From Vombatus ursinus (lineage: Eukaryota > Chordata > Mammalia > Diprotodontia > Vombatidae): a DNA stretch of 64,000 bases. The stretch is taken from assembly GCF_900497805.2 (NCBI RefSeq), contig NW_020948739.1, positions 11,853,642-11,917,641 of the forward strand. Direction: 5' to 3'. The position numbers and the translations under genes are program-made. Shown piece after piece: positions 21,418 to 32,689 of this stretch. How positions within the stretch are numbered: position 1 is the first letter of the stretch; every line of letters begins with the position of its first letter. Below the pieces are notes generated by a model that saw only the letters and a program-made list of their open reading frames with translations, was not told the DNA's origin and ran no database searches.

Positions 21418-21657
21418 GGAATAAGCATTTATATAGCTCCTGTGAGCTAGGCACTGTGCTAAGTACTTTACAAATGTTATCTCATTTGGTCCTCACAACA
21501 GCCTTGAGAGGTGGGTGCTCTTATCATCTGCATTTTATTATTGAGGGAACTGAGGCAAACAAGTGGTTAAGTTTACACAGCTCGTGTATGAAGTCATTTG
21601 AATTCTAGCCTTCCTGACTCCATGCTGATTGTGCTATCTACTACATCCCCAGCTGCC
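21418..21657 (-). mobile_element. MIR-type CORE-SINE, antisense
   Basis: 'ctaagtactttacaaatgtt', 'atctcatttggtcctcacaa', 'gagggaactgaggcaaacaa' and 'gcctacacac' edge; full body. Confidence 0.88.
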
Positions 21658-21722
21658 TACACACACACACACACACACACCATGCATGTATACATGCACA
21701 TACACACATGCACACACACAGA
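21658..21722. repeat. (CA)n microsatellite
   Basis: ACACAC runs broken by CATGCATG and TACATG. Confidence 0.92.
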
Positions 21723-21747
21723 GGCTTAGGAGCTCAAAGGCAGATAG

Positions 21748-21910
21748 ACACTAAACATTTATTAAGTGTTTATTTTGTGCCAGGCACTGTGCTATATGCT
21801 GGGGATACAAATAGTCAAACAATAAAGAAAGAAAGCCCTTGCCTTCATGGAACTCACATTCTAAAGGGGAAAGATAACAAATGAAAAAGAGCTGGAAAGG
21901 AGATAGGGAG
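21748..21910 (-). mobile_element. L2 3' end, antisense
   Basis: 'ttattttgtgccaggcactg', 'atgctggggatacaaatagt' and 'catggaactcacattctaaa'. Confidence 0.85.
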
Positions 21911-22125
21911 AAGATACCTGCACCGAGGCATGGGTCGCACCCGGACGAGGGTCAGAAGTCTAGCCAGGAGGGCAATGAAACATGTCTAACCTGGGTACAT
22001 CAATAAAATGGATGAGCTGGCAGAACTCACCGGTGAGAGAAGGGGGCCAGCGTGCCTAATGTATGCCTCTGTTACATATGCTAACCAGTGACTCAGAAAC
22101 ACTAATTAGACTTATACTTCTCAAT

Positions 22126-22356
22126 GCATGTTGTTCAGTCATGTCCAACTCTTAGTGACCCCATTTGGGGTTTTCTTGATGAAGAAACTGGAGTGGTTTG
22201 CCATTTTCTTTTCCAGCTCATTTTACAGATGAGGAAACTGAGGCGAACAGGGTTAAGTGACTTGCCCAGGATCACACAGCTAGTAAGTGTCTAAGGCTGG
22301 ATTTGAACTCAGGGAGAAGATTTTTCCTGACTCCAGGCCCAGCTCTCTATCCACAG
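22126..22356 (-). mobile_element. tRNA/CORE-SINE with RTE-type tail
   Basis: 'tgttgttcagtcatgtccaa', 'actggagtggtttgccattt', 'gatcacacagctagtaagtg' and 'ggcccagctctctatccaca'. Low divergence from the other copies. Confidence 0.93.
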
Positions 22357-23085
22357 TAAAACTTCATTAATCAACATATGCAAACAATACAAACATCAGC
22401 CACCTCTCAAAACAAACCACCAACCTTCTTTTCAAAGCCCCTTTAAGCTCTTTTTGTACCAGAGCAAAGTTAAAATCTTTCAAAGGCAGCTGTGTCTGCC
22501 TCTGAATCGATCCTCTGGGTAAGTATCTGTCAATCATCCCTGCCCCCAAGGGCACACTGACTGCTCAAGTTTCAAGTACAGGCAGTGCATGAATTCTAGT
22601 CAGTTGGGTCCTAGGAGCAGGTTGAAGGCCTTTGGTGAGTTCCATACAGTTTTTAGGTGTAGTTTCAGTTTATTATATAACTACTGATAAAGTTGCTTTG
22701 AATGGTTTTCCATTGCTAGCCTGTCCAATCAGAGGGTCCACTTGTGCTTATCAGTTGTTTAAGAACACACACATATATTGTTTCTTACGTAATACCACAC
22801 AAGTGATTATCTTTTTATTGAAAACTTACTCAAAACTATTTATTCATAAAATAGAGGTTTAAAATAAAATATAGAGCCTAGTATGCTAAGTCGACACATT
22901 TATTCCTACTGTCTCAGTAAGGCAATAAAGCATCTTTACTATAGCACAATGGAGAGATATTCCATGGGAAAATGGTCTCAGACATTGAGGGAAGTTCCAG
23001 AGTGAGAAGATAGCTGAGTTATGGCGGCCAAGTCCAGAGAGTCAGGAGCACAGCTGGGAAAGGAATGAAAGCCCTCATGTTGGTC
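22357..23085. other. No recognised feature
   Basis: Apparently unique over 0.7 kb; open frames under 80 codons without signature. Confidence 0.4.
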
Positions 23086-23087
23086 AA

Positions 23088-23328
23088 ACTAGTTGTTGTT
23101 CAATCATTTTTCAATCATATCCAACTCTTCATGACCCCATTTGGGGTTTTCTTAGCAAAGACACTGGAGTGGTTTGCCATTTCCTTCTCCAGATCATTTT
23201 ACAGATGAGGAAACTTAGTCAAACAGGGTTAAGTGACTAGGGTCACATATCTAGTGTCTGAGGCCAGATCTGAACTCAGGAAGTTTAGTCTTTCTGACTC
23301 TAGTCTCAGCACCACCTAGCTGCCCTAG
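23088..23328 (-). mobile_element. tRNA/CORE-SINE with RTE-type tail
   Basis: 'tcatgaccccatttggggtt', 'ccatttccttctccagatca', 'tcagcaccacctagctgccc'. Confidence 0.92.
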
Positions 23329-23429
23329 GTCCAACTGGACCTGGGAAAAATATCTGAAGTGCTCTTTCCTGTCTATATGTAAGTAAGATGAGGATCTTCC
23401 ATGACACTCTTAATTTTTATTACTGCGGC

Positions 23430-23692
23430 AGCTATTTGATTCAGACCATAGAATTCTGGACTTTGGGATCAAGAAGACCCAAGTTCAAATCTAACCACAG
23501 ACACTTAGTAACTGTATGACCCTGGACAAGTCAGTTAACCTGTGTCTCAATTTTCCCATCCATAAAATTAGGAAAATAATAGCACCTACGTCTCAAGGTT
23601 GTTGCAAGGATCAAATGAGATGGCATAGGTAAAGTACTTTGCAAGCCTTAATGTGCTTTACAAATACTAGCTATTACTGATGTTACTGATTA
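23430..23692 (+). mobile_element. MIR-type CORE-SINE
   Basis: 'gacccaagttcaaatctaac', 'tggacaagtcagttaacctg', 'gttgttgcaaggatcaaatg' and 'gtactttgcaagccttaatg'. Confidence 0.88.
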
Positions 23693-24149
23693 CTCACTTC
23701 TATTCCCAATATTCTCATTGTGTTCTTGCCTTCTCATGACCTCAGTCATGTGTATCTTTTTCTTCTTTGTGTTTCTATTGACTTCAGAGTCGCTATTATG
23801 AGTTGTTAGAGGACAGTTTCTAAATCAAGCTAGGCAGCTGATTGAGTTAATTCTTGTTTGAGTGAACAGTGATTTGCATGCTTGCCTGTAAGCTGTTTTC
23901 CTAAAGCAATCAATGGATATTTTAATTCTGTGTAATAGGGACCAGCCAATGAGTTCCCAGCCCTTAGAAGCACATGCAGCATGTTTAGCCTCATGCAGTC
24001 CCTATGTGGACTTTGGAATATGCACAGGTAGTCTGTGGCCATTTCCTTTACTTTATTATGTAGTGAAGAAAGGGCTACTTTGATGGGTTCCTGAACCAGA
24101 ACTGAGGACACATACAAAAGATGCCCAGTGGGGCAATTTCAGTCTCTCT
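23693..24149. other. No recognised feature
   Basis: A 95-codon minus-strand frame (23830-24117) has no recognisable domain and is treated as chance. Confidence 0.4.
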
Positions 24150-24810
24150 TTACTGTCAGTGATCAAGGGAAGATACGCTGGAAACCTTTTGTTGGGGAGA
24201 TAGGCTCTGGCATTTCCCACCGAGGCCTACCTTTGGCCTGTGAATACGTGGTGTCTTTGTTCTTTATCTCTTTGTGTTTGTCCTTTTTAAATTTTAGGTG
24301 AAAGAGCCTTGGGGATGGCTATGACCTCGTGAGCTTTGGAAGGTTGGAGGAGCAGGGGTTCAGTGACAGATATTTATGCTTGAATTTGCTGACAGCCAAG
24401 CACATAAGGTGCCTGCACATTTCTGAGGATCAGGAGACAGCCCCTCTGAGAAACCACCATGGACTCATTGGAGTGATACATACAGTAAACTGTGTGGGAG
24501 AAATGTCTTATAGCAATAACTTTAAGCTTGAATCCGCTCTTCCTAGGAACTGAGGTGGAATAGAGGAAAGTGTGCTTTTGTGTGTTGGGAGTAAATGTTT
24601 TTTTAATTCCTGTTCTTGCTATGTCTTTTCAATAAATAGCCCTTTGTAAAGCCTAATCAATATTAATTGGTTAAATGATACAAAAGTCCTAATTACTGGG
24701 TCAATCACTGATATAAAATAGATATTAATTCTAACTGATGATTGATATTGGGGATAATACACCAGAATTGGGGCTTGTACTGATAGCATAAGAAGAAAGA
24801 CACCCCTAAA
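24150..24810 (+). mobile_element. Possible LTR (fossil) or terminal exon
   Basis: Two readings compete. As an LTR: about 0.6 kb, AATAAA at 24631, and a little downstream a degenerate proline-type primer-binding-site-like stretch ('attggggcttgtactgat', near 24768). As a transcript end: a strong pyrimidine tract plus TTTTAG just before 24299, then AATAAA about 330 bp later. Neither reading is secure. Confidence 0.25.
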
Positions 24811-25078
24811 CCTTCAGGGGTATCCTCTAGAACCCTGAGAGGGAGATGTCACCAGCCAGCCATTCTCTAGGATGGTGATCTTATTCAATGTGATTGGAGT
24901 TGGGATGAGTATACCTAGAGGTAAAGGCTACATCTGTAAGCCTATTAAATTTACAAATCTGTTTTTGAAAAAAGACATAGGGGGGTGAGAATAGTTGAGT
25001 ACAATCTGCTGAGACACACTACTGCCCAAGGGCCATTTTACTCCCCTACATTTACTCCATAATTGAACTACACTGGCC
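24811..25078. other. No recognised feature
   Basis: Apparently unique; would be the start of the internal region if the LTR reading is right, but no gag-like frame is seen. Confidence 0.3.
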
Positions 25079-25079
25079 T

Positions 25080-25195
25080 ATTTCCCAACTCCATGACTTT
25101 GCATTGACTATTCCTTGTTCCTGGATGCTGTCCCTTCTCCCTTCTGCCTCTTAGCTCTCCTGGACTCTATAAAGACTCAGCTCAAATCCCACCAT
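25080..25195 (+). mobile_element. L2 fragment, sense (left part)
   Basis: 'cctggatgctgtcccttctc' and 'aaagactcagctcaaatccc' match the L2 C-terminus; the 3' end continues at 25668 beyond a microsatellite and a SINE. Confidence 0.75.
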
Positions 25196-25340
25196 ATACA
25201 TACATACATATAGATGTCTATGTATATATGTGTGTATATGTATATATATACACACACACATACACCTATGTGTCTATATATACATATACATACACACACG
25301 TGTGTGTATATATACATGTATCTATATACACACACATACA
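25193..25340. repeat. (CATA)n/(CA)n/(TG)n microsatellite
   Basis: Compound TATATGTG, ACACACA and TGTGTG blocks. Its overlapping open frames encode only His/Tyr/Thr/Ile/Cys runs. Confidence 0.95.
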
Positions 25341-25592
25341 TGTTGCTGTTCATCTGTTTCAGTCATGTCTTACTCTTTGTGGACCTTTTTGGGGGTTTTC
25401 TTGGCAAAGATACTGGAGTGGTTTGTCATTTTCTTTTCAAGCTCATTTTATAGATGAGGACCTGAGGCAAACAGGGTTAAGTGACTTGCCCGGGGTCACA
25501 CAGCTATTAAGTGTCTGAGGTTAGATTTGAACTCAGAAAGGTGAGTCCTCCTGATTTCAAGTCCAGTGCTCTCTCCACTGTGCAACCTAATT
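25340..25592 (-). mobile_element. tRNA/CORE-SINE with RTE-type tail
   Basis: 'tgttgctgttcatctgtttc', 'tactggagtggtttgtcatt', 'ggtcacacagctattaagtg', 'ctctctccactgtgcaacct'. Confidence 0.92.
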
Positions 25593-25655
25593 CTTTCTGT
25601 GTATATACATATATAGATACATATATACATATACATACACACACATACATATGTA
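25593..25655. repeat. (CATA)n microsatellite
   Basis: Second TATACATA block on the far side of the SINE. Confidence 0.9.
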
Positions 25656-25667
25656 TAAATTTTTTTA

Positions 25668-25800
25668 GGTTGTCTTTCATTAGAATGTAAGCTCCTTGAG
25701 GGTAAGGACTGTGTTTTTCACTTTCCTTTGTTTTCCCATTGCTTAACCCAATCCCTGGATCATATTAAGGACTTTATAAATGATTGTTGGATGAATGCCA
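25668..25800 (+). mobile_element. L2 3' end, sense (right part)
   Basis: 'agaatgtaagctccttgagg' and 'taaggactttataaatgatt'; continuation of the fragment at 25080. Confidence 0.8.
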
Positions 25801-25869
25801 AAATTGCCAAAGACAAAAGATCCCAAGTTTATGAGATCATGGCTTATGTGTGGCAGAAACAAATGGTCA

Positions 25870-25952
25870 CACAACAGTGTGAGTCAGAGACAAGATTGAA
25901 TCTCAGTCTTCCTGACTCTAAGGCTACCCTGTACCACATTGCCCCACAACAC
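25870..25952 (-). mobile_element. SINE head fragment, antisense
   Basis: 'gattgaatctcagtcttcct' and 'ctaccctgtaccacattgcc'. Confidence 0.6.
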
Positions 25953-25974
25953 TTCCTCCTAGTTGTTCTCTGAA

Positions 25975-26214
25975 TGATCTACAACCTATCAATGTCCTTA
26001 AACTATGTCACTCAGAATTGAGCACAATACTTCTGATGAATGTCTAACTGTAGGATAGGGCAGAGGAACTATCACTTCCTGATTCCTCTAAGTTTTGCCC
26101 CTCAATGAAATCCAAGATCTCATTAGCCTTTTTTTGAGTGCCTCTTCACACTGCTGATATAGTGTGCTTTCACTCCACTAAAATTCTCCTATCTTTTTCA
26201 GACAAGTTAGAATT
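25975..26214 (-). mobile_element. L3/CR1 fragment, antisense
   Basis: 'agaattgagcacaatacttc', 'atctcattagcctttttttg' and 'gtgctttcactccactaaaa' match the reversed L3 3' region. Confidence 0.75.
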
Positions 26215-26530
26215 ATAGGATCATCAGATTTAGAGGCAGCTGGGTGGTACAGTGCATGGAGCTCTAGACCTGGAGTTAAGAGACATTTACAGATCTTTAC
26301 TAGTTCCCTCATCTGTAAAATGGGGATGATGATAACAATGGTATCTATCTCCCAGGGTTGTCGTGAGGATAAAATGAAATAATATTTATAAAGTGCTATA
26401 TAAATGCTAGCCATTATTTCACGGGATTTATCATCTAGTGCATTCCCCTTCATTTTATAAAATGAGGAAACCGAGACCCAGAGAGATAGTAACTTGCCTA
26501 AGGTCAAACAGTTAGTAAATATCAGAGCCA
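26212..26530 (-). mobile_element. CORE-SINE with L3-type tail, split by a second SINE
   Basis: Outer element on the minus strand: 'ataggatcatcagatttaga' on the left and, after the insertion, 'atctagtgcattccccttca', 'ataaaatgaggaaaccgaga' and 'aggtcaaacagttagtaaat'. Confidence 0.75.
26236..26415 (+). mobile_element. MIR-type SINE inserted in another SINE
   Basis: 'ggcagctgggtggtacagtg' head, 'cagggttgtcgtgaggataa' and 'agtgctatataaatgctagc' tail; part of the CORE is missing. Confidence 0.82.
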
Positions 26531-26764
26531 GGATTTGCAGATATTAACTCATAAAAAAAAAATTGTTATGTACTGGGCAGAGTGCTCCAGGCCTAGGGTA
26601 CAATTTAAGTGTGAATGAGAAAGGCATAGTTCTAAATTGATTTCAAGAAGGTCTGGAACAGGTCAAAGATCCAGCCAGAGTGCTTTGATCAATCAATCGT
26701 TAAACATTTATTTTTCCTTTCCTGACTATAGCTAGCAAGTCTCTGAAAGTAATAGAGAATTATC

Positions 26765-26832
26765 AGAAATGTAGAATTTTAGAGTTGGAAGGGTCCTTTA
26801 AGGATCATCATAAGTGTCAGTGATTGTGTACT
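26765..26832 (-). mobile_element. SINE tail fragment, L3 type, antisense
   Basis: 'agaattttagagttggaagg' and 'gtcctttaaggatcatcata'. Confidence 0.6.
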
Positions 26833-27320
26833 CTTTTCTCTTTATCTGCTTCCCTCTGTACTTTCTTACCGGTTCTGCATTTCTTCTGCTTTTCAGAGAT
26901 TTTCCCTGGTTCCTACTAATTTTAGTAGTCAGGACTTTGCTAAGAGTATTCTGACTTTGGCTACATTGTCGAGGGTTAGGAGCAGAGCCCAGTGATAAAG
27001 TGGTTTGAAAAATCAGACGATGGGGAGAGATGAAAGGAAGTGGGATGATTCTGCCCGGAGCAGATAAGACTGAAGGACAATTTAATAACTATTCTCAAGT
27101 ATATGAAGAGCTCTTACACAGAAGATGGTGACCAGCTGCTCTCCACTTCCTCTGAGGGCCAAAAAAAGCAGAAATTTTTTTTAAAGTACAGACTGAAAAA
27201 TTTTGATTAGACATAAGGCAGAATTTCCAGACTATGCTTTCGAAAAATGGGACCAGGGTCAAGGAGAATACAGTCAAATTATGAAAGTGGTAGCAGAGAG
27301 AAAGAAAGAACAGGAGAGAT
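26833..27320. other. No recognised feature
   Basis: Apparently unique. Confidence 0.4.
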
Positions 27321-27324
27321 ATGA

Positions 27325-27440
27325 GGATGATCCTGGGTAAGTCACTTTACTCTCTGCACCTCAGTTTCCATTCCTTGGTGGGTTGAATTTGATAGTTTAA
27401 GTTATCCTTCTTTTTCTAAATTATATAATCCTATGATAAT
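27325..27440 (+). mobile_element. CORE-SINE 3' part with L3-type tail
   Basis: 'gatcctgggtaagtcacttt', then a decayed tail ending 'ataatcctatgataa', which resembles the ATCCTATGA repeats of L3/CR1 ends. Confidence 0.65.
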
Positions 27441-28012
27441 ATTCAGAAATGGAACAGAGTAGGAATACAAAAGGAAAAGAAAGTAGGAGCCCCAAAAGAA
27501 ATGATGCTTTCTGAAAGTTCAGTAAGAAAAACTTATAGGCTCAACTGAATTAGACAGATTCCTTTAACAGAAAAAAAGAGATAGGACATATATCCATTTG
27601 TGAATATGCTCAAGGCATAGAGAAAATAAGGACTTCTCTATGATTGTAATGATTCTCATGCAAGATGGGATCCAGAAATGTACTGTCCCAGAGGCCTGGG
27701 ATGCAAATGTCTCAGAAAGAAGCTCTGAGAAATAAGAAGGAAAAAAAAAATCAAAGTCTTAAAGAATAAGCTACTTCATATCCACTAACTGAGAAAAGGC
27801 AGGATGATGAAAAATTGAAATCTTTTCAACATCTTAATTTACCAGAAGGCTTTGCTACACCAAATCAAGTGAAGTATTTATGATACTCTTTTCTCTCCCC
27901 AAACCATGTCTCTTCTTCCTAGTCCCTTCCTACTATACCCTTTTTCTCCTTTTCTTTTCTTTCACTTCTCTTTGAACCATCATCCCTTTCTTTCTTGGAC
28001 CCTCTTGTCTTC
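27441..28012. other. No recognised feature
   Basis: Apparently unique, A-rich then pyrimidine-rich near 27890-28010. Confidence 0.4.
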
Positions 28013-28014
28013 TC

Positions 28015-28140
28015 AGAGGATCATAGATTTAGAGCTGGGAATGACTTTAAAAATCTTGAAGTCCAACTCACCTATTTCAGAGATCAGGAAACTGAGGCCC
28101 ATAGAAGTTAAGAGACATTCAGAGTCACATAGCTAACTAG
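28015..28140 (-). mobile_element. CORE-SINE with L3-type tail, antisense, truncated
   Basis: 'ggatcatagatttagagctg', 'gatcaggaaactgaggccca' and 'agagtcacatagctaactag'; broken off by the L1 that follows. Confidence 0.75.
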
Positions 28141-28855
28141 TTTTTGTTTGTTAGTTTATTTTATTTTTTCAATGAATGAAAATATACTTTGGCTCCCACT
28201 TCCACCCCAAAAATATTGAAAAAGAAAGGAAAATAAAACCCTTGTAACAAATACATATAGTCAAGCAAAAACAAATTCCCATATTGGCCTTTGACCATAT
28301 ATATCTCAAAATGCACCCTGAGTTTATCACCTCTCTTAGGAAGTGGGCAGCATTTTTCATTAGGAGTCTTCTGCAATAGTAGCTGGTCATTACATTGATA
28401 GAGTTCTAAATTCTTTCAAAGTTGTTTGTCTTTACAATGTTGTTATTGTCTTCTCCTGGTTCAAAACACTCCACTCTGCATCAGTTCACATAATTCTTCC
28501 TAGTTTTCCTGAAACAATTTTCTGAAACATATTCGTAACATATTCTGAAACATAATTTCTTACAACGTGATGGTATTCCATTGTATTCATACAGCATGAT
28601 TTGTTCAGACATTCTTCAACTCATGAGCACACATTTAGTTTCCTTTTTTTTTTTGCCACCACAGACAGAGCTACTATAAATATTTTTCTACAAGTGTCCT
28701 TTTCTTCTTTCTTTGATGTCTTTGGGGTATAGATCTAGAAGTGGCATTTCTGGGTTAAAGATTATGCACAGTTTAATAGTTTTTTGGGGGTATAGTTCCA
28801 TATTGTTTTCCAGAAGAGCTGGGCCAGGTCAAAGACACATCAACAGTGCATCAGT
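28141..28855 (-). mobile_element. L1 LINE 3' end, antisense
   Basis: Reversed L1 terminal text in order: 'gtttatcacctctcttagga', 'ttctcctggttcaaaacact', 'gtgatggtattccattgtat', 'acagagctactataaatatt' and 'ggggtatagatctagaagtg'. No reading frame of length. Confidence 0.82.
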
Positions 28856-30175
28856 GAATCAATCAGTAAACACTTATTAAGTGCCTATGTTGTGCCAGGT
28901 GCTGTGCTAATCACTAAGAATACAAAAAGAGGCAACAGACAGTCCTTGCCCTCCAGGAGCTTACAATCTAATGATGGAGACAACATGCAAACAAATACAA
29001 AGCAAGCTTTATACAGGAAAAATAGGAAATCATAAACAGGGTGAAGGCACTAGAATTAAGAGGAGTTGGGAAAGCCTTCCTGTAGAAAATGGGATTTTAG
29101 CAGGGACTTACAGGAAGCTAGAGAGGTCAGTAACTGGAGAGGAGGAGGGAGAATATTCTAGGCATGGGGGACAGTCAGAGGAAAATGCCCAGAGACTAGA
29201 AATGAAGTGTCATTTCTGGAACAGTCAGTAGACCAATATCACTGGATTGAAGTATACATGGCAGGGGATAAGGTGTAAGAAGACTGGAAAGGTGGAGGGA
29301 TCTAGGTTATGAAGGACTTTGAGTGCCAAATAGAGTATTTTATGCTTGATCCTAAGGTGATAAGGACCCACTGGAGTTTATTGAGCAGGGGAGTGACAAG
29401 GCCAGGCCTTTGCTTTAGGAAAATCACTTTTGGTAGCTGAATGAAGGATGGATTGAAGTAGGGAGAGATTTGAAGCAAGAAGATCCACCAGCAGCATGGA
29501 GTAGTCTCATAACAAGGTTATGAGGGTCTGCACTAGAGTACTGGCAGTGTCAAAGGAGAGAAGGGAATGTTATATGAGAGATGATGCAGAGGTGAAACTG
29601 ACAAGCCTTGGTGATAATTTGGATATGGGAGGTGAGGGATAGTGAGGAACTGAAGATTAACTTCTAAGATGAGAACTTGAGGGACTGAGATGATGGTGTT
29701 GCCCTTTATAATAACAGGGAAGTTGGGAGGGAAGAAGGGTTTAGGTGGAAAGAAAATAGTTCAGTTTTGAACATATTTATTTTAAGACATGTATTGGACA
29801 TCTAGTTTGAGATGTCTGAAAGAAGTTGGAGATACAAGAGTAGAGGTCAGCAGGAGAAGTTGAGATAGGCTAGATATATTTGAGAATCATCAGCATAGAG
29901 AGAGTAATTAAATCCATGGGAGCTGATGAGATTAATGAGTGAAGTAATAAAGAGGGAGAAGAGAAGATGCTCAGGACTTAACCCTGTGGGATACCTCTGG
30001 TTAGAGAGCATTATCTGCATTAGGATCCAGCAAAGGAGATTGAGAATGGGTAGTCAGATAGGTAGGAGGAAAACCAGGAGAGAGTAGTGTCCTGAAAACC
30101 TAGAGAGAAGAGGATATCAAGGAGGAGAGGGTGATCAACAGTGTCAAAGGCTGCAGAGAGTACATGAATGTACGT
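28856..30175 (-). mobile_element. L2 LINE, antisense, 1.3 kb with readable RT motif
   Basis: Runs from the reversed L2 3' end ('aagtgcctatgttgtgccag') through the C-terminus ('cctgtagaaaatgggatttt', 'aggttatgaaggactttgag') into the RT core. On the minus strand the catalytic box reads NYSLYADDSQIYLA, with YADDS at 29883-29897, and about 60-80 bases upstream in the element a decayed R-G-I-P-Q-G box. The longest L2 in the window; interrupted by scattered small indels and stops. Confidence 0.9.
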
Positions 30176-31138
30176 GTTTTCCCATAATGGAACGTGTTGT
30201 CACATTAATAGGACAGTTCAGGCAAGAGGAGGTTTTTTGGGGAAAGAAAATGGGTTCTGTTTTGGGCATGTGTAATCTTCGTTTCAAGTCAAACCTTTAA
30301 CATTTTGCATAACTCTCTTACTTGATGGAGAAAATGGTGACTTGATGCTGCATGTCTGTGTAAGGGGTAGGGTTGGTAGGAGAGCTCTTGGAGAGTAGAG
30401 ACATTCTGGGTTGTTTCTTTGAGAGAGACACATGTAGTTCCAAACTCTCTTTGAGGAGATACTGTGGAGAGAGAGGGAAGATGTAAGAAAGTGGTAGAAA
30501 TGTAGCTCATATGGCACCTCAACATGTCCCTAATTTCCAGTCTGGATCTCTAGAGACTTTAGGGAATTTTCCCTTGAGTGAGATCAGGGTCTCCCTCTTG
30601 GTTTTTGTATATTTTCTGGTATATTCTATACTGTAGAACTTCGATTGCTATTTGCTATTTTGGATAAATTTGGAAAAATGAGTTTACTTGATATTCACTC
30701 TTGGTGATGGTCTTTTGTATAAATTAGCATCTAGTGGGAAGAAATCAAGTCTGTGAGTATAAGCTTGGACTATCCCCCTCCCCTTTTAAGTGATAGTGGT
30801 CAGGAAAATGGCTTGAAACTAAAATGTATGCCTTTCTGTCAGCAACATTTACAGGAGCAGATAGATATAATTCTAGTCTGGCACCCCTTTCTTTCAGAGA
30901 AGAACAAAGACCTTGTGGTCCCCTTTCCTGCTTCTCTCCAGGCTTCCTTGTAGAGAGATAGGAAAGATTCTAGAGACATCATCTATTCCTCCCAAAGGTC
31001 TGTATTTTGACACTCCATGTGGACATATACATTTTATATAGACAGGACACATGTTACAAAGGACTGGCTTATAAGCATACACAGTGTACTGTATATACTG
31101 CCAACAAATGTGGTTGCTTGTTGAGCCTGCTTCTAGGA
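30176..31138. other. No clear feature
   Basis: Mostly unique. 'gggttctgttttgggcatgt' (30251) may be a stray antisense L2 scrap. Open frames at 30284-30525 overlap in two frames with no signature. Confidence 0.4.
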
Positions 31139-31139
31139 A

Positions 31140-31410
31140 ATTAAGGCTTTTCCTTCTTCTGGAAGCCCTCTTCTGAATATTCTTCAAGTTACTGATGACT
31201 TCCCTAAAATTCAGTGCCCAAAATGCAGTACAATCCTTTAGATCTACTGACTAGGGCAAAGTGCAATGGGATTATGACTGCTTCATTACAGTATGCTATA
31301 TCTTTCTTAGGAAGACTTTTGGTTGATTCATATTGAATTTATAGTTCATGAAACCCCCTTGAGATTTCTCATATGAGCCACATCTTGCACTTTTCCACCA
31401 TCTTATACAT
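31140..31410 (-). mobile_element. L3/CR1 fragment, antisense
   Basis: 'aagccctcttctgaatattc', 'gcccaaaatgcagtacaatc' and 'gggcaaagtgcaatgggatt' match the reversed L3 3' part. Confidence 0.7.
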
Positions 31411-31654
31411 GGTAGTAAATATGTCATATAATGGCCAGCCTACTTTTTGCCTTGTCTCCCCTGACTCTAATAGGTGCTCATCTATTTTACCTTATCTTGC
31501 AGGCCTCCACATTACCTTCTGACATGTCCTCACCATTGCCTTAATCTCTTACCACTTTCACCCCAATAGACATTTGAACTCCATCTCCCGGATATTTTTG
31601 CTGTGGTAGGTGAGCTTTTTGCCTTATCTTTCCAATTTGAATTGTCTTAGGAAG

Positions 31655-32185
31655 TCTCTGAAGATCACCTGGCAGAATAAGATACCAGACACTGAGGTCC
31701 TTTCTTGAATTAAACTGCCAAGCGTTCAAACTCTACTGCATAAAGCGCAACTCCAATGGGTTGGCCACATTGTTCAAATGCCAAATGTAGGCTTACCAAA
31801 AAGACTATTTTATAGAGAACTCACACAGGGCCAACACTTACATGGTAGTCAAAAGTAACAATGCAGGGTCTCTTAAGAGCGATGCAATTGATTGCGTGAC
31901 ATGGGAGACACTGGCACAGGACTGCCTAGCATGGTGTGCCCACATCAGAGAATGTGCTGTGTTCTATGAACAAAGCAGAATTAAAGTAGCTCAAAAGAAA
32001 CACGAGATGCACAAATTTAGATAATCCACCCCAAATGTTCACACGGACTATTTGTGCCTGACCTGTAGCAGAATATTCCAAGCTCATATTGGTCTGATCA
32101 GCCACAGTTGGACACACTGTAACTTGACTCTAGCACAGTGATGTCATTTTGGTCATCTTCGAGAATGAAGGACAACAATGAGACC
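31655..32185 (+). mobile_element. LINE 3' end encoding a C-terminal zinc finger
   Basis: Remnant of a non-LTR retrotransposon ORF. Successive frames give KAQLQWVGHIVQMPN (about 31745-31790) and LPKRLFYRELTQGQ, then CVTWETLAQDCLAWCAHIRE and YEQSRIKVAQKKHEMHKFR (to 32021), then a C-x2-C...H-x4/5-H finger (CLTCSRIFQAHIGLISH..TH, about 32055-32118). Such C-termini follow the RT of RTE-like/L4-type LINEs; the clade is my best guess. The 3' tail 'cttcgagaatgaaggacaac' also occurs, reversed, at about 45030. The frame changes at least twice. Confidence 0.7.
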
Positions 32186-32229
32186 ATTATGCTACTTCCT
32201 GTGGTCTTTTCACCAGGTCTTCTTCGCCT

Positions 32230-32385
32230 AACCTTTTTCAGCTCCCTTTTTTGTTTTGTCTTTTGCGGTTAGAATATAAGTTCCTTGAGGGTGAGGACAA
32301 TCTTGCTTTCTTGTATTTCTTCTCAAGCACTTAGCACAGTGTCTGCCAACCTAGATAGCCTGGCACCTAATAAATGTTTTCATGG
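32230..32385 (+). mobile_element. L2 3' end, sense
   Basis: 'agaatataagttccttgagg', 'agcacttagcacagtgtctg' and 'ggcacctaataaatgttttc'. Confidence 0.8.
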
Positions 32386-32689
32386 TTCCTCTCTCTCTCT
32401 GTTGCTGTGTCCATCCTCTTTCTCTCTCTCCCCCATTTCATTCTGCCCTTACTCCACCTCTCTTACTCTGTACATTTTGTGTATGGAGTATGCATACTCC
32501 ATCCTTGGAGGAGGTTGTTATTGTGAATTACTTCTTTAAAAGCCCGAAACAGTTCTGTATATTTTGCATGTTCTAATATGATTTTAAATAGCCCCCAAAG
32601 GCAAAAAAGGTTAGACATTCTATAAAAATAGAAATTATATGAAAAGCAAGTAATCTTAGGGTTTTTACTGTCCCTGGTGTGATAATCTT
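32386..32689. other. No recognised feature
   Basis: Pyrimidine-rich at the left (CTCTCT runs); otherwise unique. Confidence 0.4.

Noticed and set aside
23830-24117. 95-codon minus-strand frame
   Set aside because: No recognisable domain, no splice context and no neighbouring supporting exon; consistent with chance.
25214-25518. Three overlapping open frames
   Set aside because: They are readings of CATA/TG microsatellite running into a SINE.
29883-29897. Live reverse transcriptase
   Set aside because: YADDS is intact, but the surrounding L2 frame is broken by scattered indels and stops and lacks its 5' half.
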